The translations under genes and the position numbers were made by a program. From Lycorma delicatula (taxonomy: Eukaryota; Arthropoda; Insecta; Hemiptera; Fulgoridae): a DNA stretch of 64,000 nucleotides. The stretch lies in the NCBI RefSeq assembly GCF_047948215.1, contig NC_134455.1, forward strand, positions 300,780,147 to 300,844,146. The letters run 5' to 3'. Below the pieces are notes generated by a model. That model made no database searches, was not told the origin of the DNA, and saw only the letters and a program-made list of their open reading frames with translations. Numbering within the stretch: the stretch's first letter is position 1; each line of letters begins with the position of its first letter. Below are positions 57,679-64,000 of this stretch, in pieces.

Positions 57679-57804
57679 ATGGACGTAACTAATAACTGGG
57701 CTACTGATGATTACATTGAGAAAGTTTCTGCTAATTATGTTTGGAAAGATAAAACAAAGAGTTCAGGCTTTTTTAAGCGAGTAATTAAAAATTTTAATTT
57801 TTGA
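57679..57804 (+). CDS. short open frame, possible first coding exon (unknown)
   Basis: A 41-codon frame starts at ATG 57679 in a good eukaryotic context (A at -3, G at +4). It begins MDVTNNWATDDYIEKVSANY and has a balanced, acidic-basic composition unlike the chance AT-rich frames around it. After codon 34 (KR) the sequence reads CGA then GTAATT, which could be a 5' splice site; after that the frame becomes the low-complexity VIKNFNF and a stop. I do not recognise the protein. If it is real, it is more likely an exon ending at 57780 than a complete gene. No downstream exon is identified. Confidence 0.3.
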   Translation: MDVTNNWATDDYIEKVSANYVWKDKTKSSGFFKRVIKNFNF

Positions 57805-57999
57805 TCAACTTTGTCATGCATTTAAGGGATTGCAATTTTTACTGTTTTGGAAATTTTTATTATTCAATTTTTTTTTTCTTAAAAAATAAAAAGGACTTAG
57901 ATATGTTATTTATTTTTTTAGATGAAAATATTATTTTTCTCGTCTTTATTCACCCTGACACCCGGAATCGGACCCGCAATTAAGCATTAACGCAATTTC

Positions 58000-58012
58000 G
58001 GGGGGGGGGGGG
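58000..58012. repeat. poly(G) run of 13
   Basis: A run of 13 G marks the edge between AT-rich background and the GC-rich LINE fragment. Confidence 0.95.
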
Positions 58013-58655
58013 TGCCATTGCCACAAACTACCTCGTTGGTTACCCTGGGCTCGGCTAACGCCTTCCCCAAGGCACCACCCAGACAGCCGGGACTCGGTCT
58101 TAGAATGTTATTTCTCTAGCGAGGAAACCCCCAAGGAGGTCTCCTCGCCGGGACTCCGGTCTTGATACTACGCCTCTATTGGGGAACCCAAAAAGGGATC
58201 TCCCACCTGGACTACGTTTTACATTCCCGGCAGAGCTAATGGAATGGAGTCCCCGCCCTTTCATCGCAGGTGGGATGAGAGCCTTCCATCTCTCCCAAAC
58301 AAGGGCTTTCAACAGTGCGCCTCACCAAGCTACAGGCCACCCATCCTATTCGAATTTGGCCATCAGCCAACAACTTGTTGGCAAGGATAGGCGACACTGC
58401 CACCGTGAACAATACGTGCAGTGTCACCACCTCCTCCGTGATTTTACGAAGGTCCGTAATAAAGTTTTCTTGGGTGGTGAGTGCATCCACGTCCTTAACG
58501 ATGACGTGGATCCTTCCTCCGCTCCTTCCCGCCATCTCTGTGGTGCCCACATACGGAGGTGGAGGTCCTCCCCAGAACCATTTCGGGCAAAAAGAACCCC
58601 CTTCCTCGCATGGCGAGACCGCCCCTTTGATTGTGAGAAAGAGGTCCATATTATC
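58013..58655 (-). pseudogene. LINE ORF1 (gag-like) fragment with zinc-knuckle region
   Basis: The minus strand has an open frame of 137 codons (58236-58649). It reads RIHVIVKDVDALTTQENFIT, then LLADGQIRIGWVACSLVRRT, then PCLGEMEGSHPTCDERAG. The IRIGWVxC segment followed by a Cys/His knuckle is characteristic of gag-like ORF1 of R1-type and related insect LINEs. The knuckle is damaged (one Cys missing and extra residues), and a second knuckle is only hinted at beyond 58236 in another frame (LCRECK). Downstream on the minus strand, 58013-58235 is GC-rich and includes a 60-bp imperfect tandem repeat. ORF1 would bind element RNA. No ORF2 follows. Confidence 0.75.
58086..58215. repeat. imperfect tandem repeat, period about 60 bp
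   Basis: GCCGGGACT starts at 58086 and again at 58147, and the related ACCTGGACT at 58205. Each start is followed by a CGGTCTT-like word or a decayed form of it; in the first two units GGGAACCC/GGAAACCCCC and AAGGAGGTCTCC/AAGGGATCTCCC follow. Confidence 0.6.
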
Positions 58656-58820
58656 TTCTAATATGATTAAAATTAGTCACTTACTTGTTCAGATGGAATG
58701 TTTTCTAATAAGCTACATAGAAACAGATACAAATTGTGATAATGCGTTAAAAGCATGAAATACGATGTAAGAAGTATTGATATATTAGAGGTCCTTATAT
58801 ATATATTCTTATATCCTTAT

Positions 58821-58870
58821 CTAAATATATATATATATATATATTTAGAGAGAGAGAGAGAGAGAGAGAG
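58821..58870. repeat. 28-bp perfect palindrome followed by (AG)n
   Basis: CTAAA, a TA tract and TTTAG form an exact palindrome at 58821-58848, running directly into 24 bp of AG. Confidence 0.9.
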
Positions 58871-61800
58871 GGCAAAATATGTATATTTATTATATTTGCT
58901 GAAGAGAAGATAATTTATTAACATAAAATGCAAAATTAACCAATACTATGTAAATTAATAATGTATTATATTAAATTAATTTTTTTTAATGAAAAATCAA
59001 TTGCGGAAAGTATGATATAAAAGATTGTTAAAAAAACAATTGATAGTGACTGTTAAAAAAAAGGAATGCGTGAAGTATTCTTGTTTAGCTTATTATAAGC
59101 AGTTAGCTTAATGCATTAGTTGTTTCTACTACAATGTATCACTTTTTGTTCAGAAAGTAGCGCTGCTGCCAAGAAGTACAACCTGTTACGGGTCGGAGAT
59201 ATTTTGAGCAATGAAATAAATAGTTTCTCCCTGCTATTTCAAAATTTTCTTTAAGTAAAAGTAATATTATTTTATTTTTTCTTGGACTATAATTAATTAA
59301 TTAAAATGTTAATATTTCTGTTCTTCTAAAAATATCATATTTAAAATATGATTTCCATCTAAACAAGTAATTTAATTGATATATTAAAACATGTTTTATG
59401 ATTACGAGATATAACATTTTCTTAATATATAATTTTGAATTTGTCACAACTCTTTGGTAAAATACAGATTATTATTCATTGTAATTTTGTTTCTTTCTGT
59501 GGTTCTTTTCGATTACTTATTATTTATTTATTTTTAGCACAGTAGAATTTTAAAGGTTATCCTTAATAATAGAATAACTACCGTAAAATTTCTATAAAAA
59601 TAGAAAATTTTCTTTCATATCTTTGTAGAATTTTCTTTCAGCTTATTCTTTTATCCAAATTTAATTAAGAAACACCTACTAAAGTATTTTTTCAGAAATT
59701 AAATTTACTTGATTTATAAATAATAATAAAAATTATCCTACGTTGATTTATATAAAACCACTTATATTGAGTATTCATAATTTAATTCAGATCAGAAAAA
59801 AAATATGTCTCCTGAATCAATTTTAAGTGCTTAAATTGTTCACCACAAACATTTTTAAAATTTATTTTTGATTTTTAAAATAAAGTAGTTGCATTATTTA
59901 TATACCCCAATTGCGTTCTGATTTAAATTTAATTTATTTTTTATTGTGTAGGATATAAATGTAAATCTATGTATCTAACGACACGATATTACTTAAATTT
60001 TATTATACCATTAAAATAAAAAAATTCTCTACTTTCAAAAGATAATTGAAATACATTCTTTAGAAAATGTCACATACAAAATAAATTATCAAAGATAGGT
60101 CTTGTAATTTATTATTTTATCGAATGTAGAGGAAAATTCTGCTATAGGTGTTACGGATTTATTACAATAAATCTCTGTTAAACTGAAGAGAATTATGATA
60201 TGAAATATTAACGTTCAGAAAAATTTGCAAAAGTTTAGACTAATTTTTCGATGGAGATGAACAAGGCGCATAGTTAAGAAATTTAGATTCTATTATTCTT
60301 TTAATTTTCTGGAAATTTTATTGTAATATGTATCTTTTTTACACATACACCATTCCATCTGTGTTTAAATTGTGAATTGCTCATCTGCGTTTAAATATCA
60401 TTAATTCAGGGTATATTAACGCTGAACCAGACAAAACACGGGCACAATATTTACTGTAGAATAATTATTATACGGTTTGATTTTTAATGACATTAAACAT
60501 ATAGTTTACATTTTTCAGCCTATTGGGATGATAGTTAATGTGCTAGACACGAAGTGAAGAGATTTTAATTTTTATTACTCTTGTAATCGTCTGGAAATTT
60601 TATTATAAAATTCATTCTCTTTACTCATTCTTCTTTTAGTTCCACAGTTATTACAGTTTGCTTACATCTATTGCGTTTATAATGGGGGGAAAACGTATGA
60701 AATGGCTTCATGTTTATATACAACCGACACAGTTCATCTATAAGCAAATTTTGTTTATATTATTTAATTTTTAAGAGAGTAATAAAAATCATATCAAGCA
60801 TAGTAATTATAATATGCTTACACATATTATCATATGTGAATTATCGTGTGAAAATTATATGCCAACTAATAGAATCCTAGGGAAAACCTAATATAACTTT
60901 CATTGTTATTAAACAAGTAAATATAGTTTATAAATAAATATTACTACAATATTGTTTATCAATATTTTCTTAATAAAGTAAACGTTTTGTTATGCAAATC
61001 TTATATTTTTAAATTTTACTGTTTATTTTTTTTAGAGAATTATTTTTTATGAGAATTGTTTATTTTTATAAAATAATTATTATCTTTAATATTTTTATCA
61101 TGAGTTTAACAGTTTTTTTTTTATTTTTAGAATAATCTTTCTTTTAAGTTAATTTTAACACGTATTACAAATTGAGTCTGTCATCTCCAACTTAGTGTTA
61201 TGTTTACATTTTTAATAATTATTTTAGAATAAGCTTTTTTTGCTCTGTTTTTGTTTTCACTTTTTTGTATAACTTTGCTTATATGGATTTTCATGAAGAG
61301 TTTCAGTGGAAACTTTGTCATTCAAGCATCTAATTTACTCACTTACTTTACTTAAAACTTTTGTAAATAAAACTTTGCACCGAAAAATAAAAAAAAATAA
61401 CGATTTTGTTTATCCGTGTTTAGCAATTTTATACCTGTAAAATTACTTCTTGATGGAAATCTTCTTCATCAGAAAGTTCTTTTTAAATTTTAATTAAAAA
61501 GTGAATTGTATGTTTACCACTTCAATCACTGATAAACCAAGTATTCTGTGATATTACAATTTGCCGGTAAAGATAACTATTTTTTTTTTTAAATCTTAAT
61601 TGACTATATATATTAATAAATATAAATTTAATATTTTAAATTAAATCCATTTTTCCCTTTCATAATCATCATATATAAATCTTACTTGCTTTTTAATAAC
61701 GCTTTAATTATTTTTAATTACGCGTGTTTTCTTTAAGAATAAGAGATTTAAAATGCTGCTATTGATTTCTAATACTGATATAAGATCTTTACAATTGATT

Positions 61801-62102
61801 TCTACCCTGAAGAATATCCTGTTATTTTCGGATGAATTAGATTGTTTAGTTGTAATTATATTCTTGTGAGAGTTCCTAAAAGCATTTTTTTAATAAATAA
61901 TTTTAATTTTTTTTTAAATTAAAATTATGATACTGTATATCAGTGATATGGAATGATATGATATTACAATTTTCTAAACTATTAATAATTATTTATCAGT
62001 ATGAAAAAAAATTGTATTCCATTCTTAAATATAAATTGTAATTTTTCACTGGAATTAAGTATTTTTTTAATTATTCTATTTTTCAAAATGAATAGTTATT
62101 GA

Positions 62103-62125
62103 TATTTGTCAAAAATTGACAAATA
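62103..62125. repeat. perfect 10-bp hairpin
   Basis: TATTTGTCAA (62103-62112) pairs exactly with TTGACAAATA (62116-62125) around AAA. Confidence 0.85.
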
Positions 62126-62247
62126 CAGTATCGTCAAATTCTTCTTAATTTTAAGTCTAATAAGCTAGAATCATCTGTAAGACCGTACATGTAGATATAA
62201 TTTATACGTTTATATAGAGTATTTCTTCAGTAAGAAAAAAAAACAGG

Positions 62248-62293
62248 TTTTTATGTGTGTATTATATTTTGAGATATAGTACACACATAAAAA
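62248..62293. repeat. 20-bp hairpin with 6-nt loop
   Basis: The arms 62248-62267 and 62274-62293 are complementary along their whole length: 14 Watson-Crick pairs (TTTTTATGTGTGTA with TACACACATAAAAA), one U-G, then five more Watson-Crick pairs. The loop is TTTGAG. Confidence 0.85.
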
Positions 62294-63299
62294 TTACATA
62301 CAGTTAAAATACAAATATTATAATATATTACGGTTAAAGTTTAAAAATTTATAATATTTTGTCAAATATCTTAACATAAAAACCGAGATTTCTCTTCTGA
62401 ATGAGTATTCTCCTTTTTTCTCATAGTAAAACAGTTAGACCTAGTAAAATTATGTAAATTTCAATATTAACAGGAAAAAAGTTTGAGACTCAATAATTAA
62501 TTTAGCTTACTTTATAACATACTAAACTGTATATGAAAACTTATAAAGAACGTATAATGAAAACTTATTCAGCAAAATTAATATTACGATTATAATATAT
62601 AGTAATAAAATTGAATTTTATGTAAATAATTATTTAAACTATAGGTACAGACAGTAAAATAGCAACAATAAAAAAATGAATAATACGACTAATAATAAAA
62701 AAGCTGATGATTAAATAATGTTTAGAAATTCGTTTCTATTTCTTGGATTATTTGTACTATATTATTTCTTAGGATACTATTGTATACTAGGCTATAGTAT
62801 AATTGATGTAGTATAGTATTATTGTGTGACTGATGTAGTGATCAATTAGAAATGCAGATTTTAATTCTCCTAAACTTTTGGAATGTTGCAAGTGGATTTT
62901 GGGTCTTAAAAACTGAATAAAATAATTATTAAAAGCCAAAAAAAATCGACTAATATTTGTATATATTCACCTAAAATAATTATGAAAAACGAACAAAAAA
63001 TAGGAAGAATTAGTTCTACTTCCTTTCCTTACAGACATTTTTCAGGAAACAGTAAGTTAGCGAGTGAAATTTATTGTTACTTCTATTTTTATGTAGTGTT
63101 AGGTGTTTGTTAGTCTTAACTAAGTGAATGCCATTAATGTCACCATCTGATACAGCCTGAAAAGATACCAGACTACAAGATAAAATGTAGAACTTATATT
63201 AGATTTCATCGCTGATTAACTGAATTCGGAAAAAAATGCCTGGAACAAAGGAAATAAAACTTATTAGAATATTTTTTGTTTGGTTTTCATAATTATTCT

Positions 63300-63880
63300 A
63301 GGTAGATGTTCAAAGAAATCACCTGGTTTTGACTTAATTACAAACAAATTGCTTGTTATTCTATCTTCCAAAGCCATCGTTTATATAACACCCCTCTTCA
63401 GTGGCATTTTCTGGACAACGTACATTCCAACGGAATAGAAAGCTTCGCAAATAGTTATGGTCCCGAAACCAGGAAAACCAGTACACGATTTGTTTTGTGA
63501 AGTCAATAAGGCCTTTTCAAGGTCTTCTTCTATCTTCTATCTTCACCTGTTCTGTCGAAGATATTTGAAAAGTTATTCCTTCGGTGGATGCGGTCTAATT
63601 TAGAACTTGATCTTGTAATTCCTGACTAGCAGTTCGGTTTCCTTGTCGGCATTCTACTATCGAGCAAACGCACAGGCTTGTAAACGTAATCAGCAAAATC
63701 CTTGAGGAGTGGAAATACTGTCCAGCAGCCTTCATATCTATTCAACCGTTTCAAAATCAGCTATAATATTATTACTAACTCAGAAACATCTTTTCCTGAG
63801 CTTTATTATTTCTTCCATTTACATGTAAAATTCCAATTCCTGAATTTTGCTTCTATCTATAGTGAAGGCTGACTGGTAGA
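63300..63880 (+). pseudogene. Jockey-type RT fragment, N-terminal motifs
   Basis: The plus strand reads CSKKSPGFDLITNKLLVILS (the KSPGxD motif), PLFSGIFWTTYIPTE and KASQIVMVPKPGKPVHD (the IPKPGKP motif). After frame changes come SPVLSKIFEKLFLRWMRSNL, LDLVIPD and QFGF, HSTIEQTHRLVN in pieces, ILEEWKYCPAAF, and a decayed remainder to about 63880. This is the first half of a Jockey-type RT, ending at motif A. Stops and at least three shifts are present. It may continue beyond 63880 but becomes unreadable. Confidence 0.8.
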
Positions 63881-64000
63881 ATATTATGTAGAGTAATGTT
63901 TACAAGTATAAAATTATTAATTTTCTTTATTTGCTTCTTTCTTTTTTTTTTAATAATATTTCTTAATTGGATAATAGATATACAAAAAAAGAATGTTTTT
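63881..64000. other. AT-rich sequence at window end
   Basis: Nothing recognised. Confidence 0.4.

Larger units (their letters stand above)
58656..63299. other. AT-rich desert with a palindromic microsatellite and a long hairpin
   Basis: No gene recognised over 4.6 kb. It contains the palindrome and GA tract at 58821-58870, hairpins at 62103-62125 and 62248-62293, and a small foldback at 60818-60839. Confidence 0.5.

Noticed and set aside
57950..57985. B-box-like GGTCCGATTCC on the minus strand next to the poly(G) run
   Set aside because: No A box at the right distance upstream; the run of C on that strand occupies its place.
1..64000. CRISPR array, bacterial operon, rRNA genes or a viral insertion
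   Set aside because: No spaced direct repeats, no dense gene arrangement, no rRNA sequence and no viral protein motif were seen.

Overview
The window looks like nuclear DNA of an arthropod, most likely an insect. I judge this from its very high A+T content, its many (TA)n microsatellites, and a transposon set typical of insects: non-LTR elements of the I, R1, Jockey and RTE types, IS630/mariner-type transposons, an endonuclease-bearing Helitron (Helentron type) and a tRNA-derived SINE. Some of the dispersed repeats look like ones I associate with Hemiptera, but that is recollection and cannot be tested here. I see no complete host gene, rRNA, functional tRNA, operon or CRISPR array. One 41-codon reading frame at 57679-57804 is the only candidate for host coding sequence.

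Layout. 0-5.3 kb: a core-deleted mariner relic on the minus strand (396-725), a GC-richer non-coding block (1420-2430), then an I-clade LINE remnant on the plus strand (leader 3360-3640, RNase H and tail 3655-4420, 3' UTR with a strong hairpin to 4884). 7.5-7.9 kb: a dispersed repeat. 10.5-12.2 kb: a repeat, then the 3' half of a Jockey-type LINE (minus). 12-17.9 kb: AT-rich desert with a 16-bp hairpin at 12564-12607. 17.9-18.6 kb: a decayed RT tail (plus). 20.2-23.4 kb: the best preserved element, a nearly full RTE-type LINE (minus). 26-27.7 kb: a Jockey RT piece (minus) and another RT tail (plus). 31.3-31.7 kb: second copy of the repeat. 32.7-34.0 kb: a mariner-type transposon with long terminal inverted repeats. 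39.3-41.1 kb: an I-clade LINE (minus) with its endonuclease/RT core missing. 41.8-43.5 kb: two RT tails (plus) and a tRNA-derived SINE (minus). 44.2-45.8 kb: a Jockey RT piece (minus) abutting a core-deleted R1-clade LINE (plus). 46.0-48.5 kb: the Helentron relic (minus). 48.7-49.6 kb: a core-deleted mariner with TIRs and a TA target duplication. 52.5-53.6 kb: a Helitron N-terminal fragment (plus) and a third dispersed repeat (minus). 58.0-58.7 kb: a LINE gag fragment (minus). 63.3-63.9 kb: a Jockey-type RT fragment (plus). The rest is AT-rich sequence in which I recognise little beyond microsatellites and some hairpins.

The elements do not cooperate as a pathway; the window is a layered transposon graveyard. 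The most notable pattern is that several unrelated families (two mariner-type elements, an I-clade LINE, an R1-clade LINE, perhaps a second I-clade LINE) keep both their beginning and their end while the catalytic middle has been removed. The RTE element is the exception: its endonuclease is intact and only four obvious lesions break its RT. I found no convincing new functional system; the best leads for a second look are the shared core-deletion pattern, the long hairpins in otherwise empty DNA (62248-62293, 12564-12607, 2722-2772), the RNA-like fold at 56538-56629 and the candidate exon at 57679.
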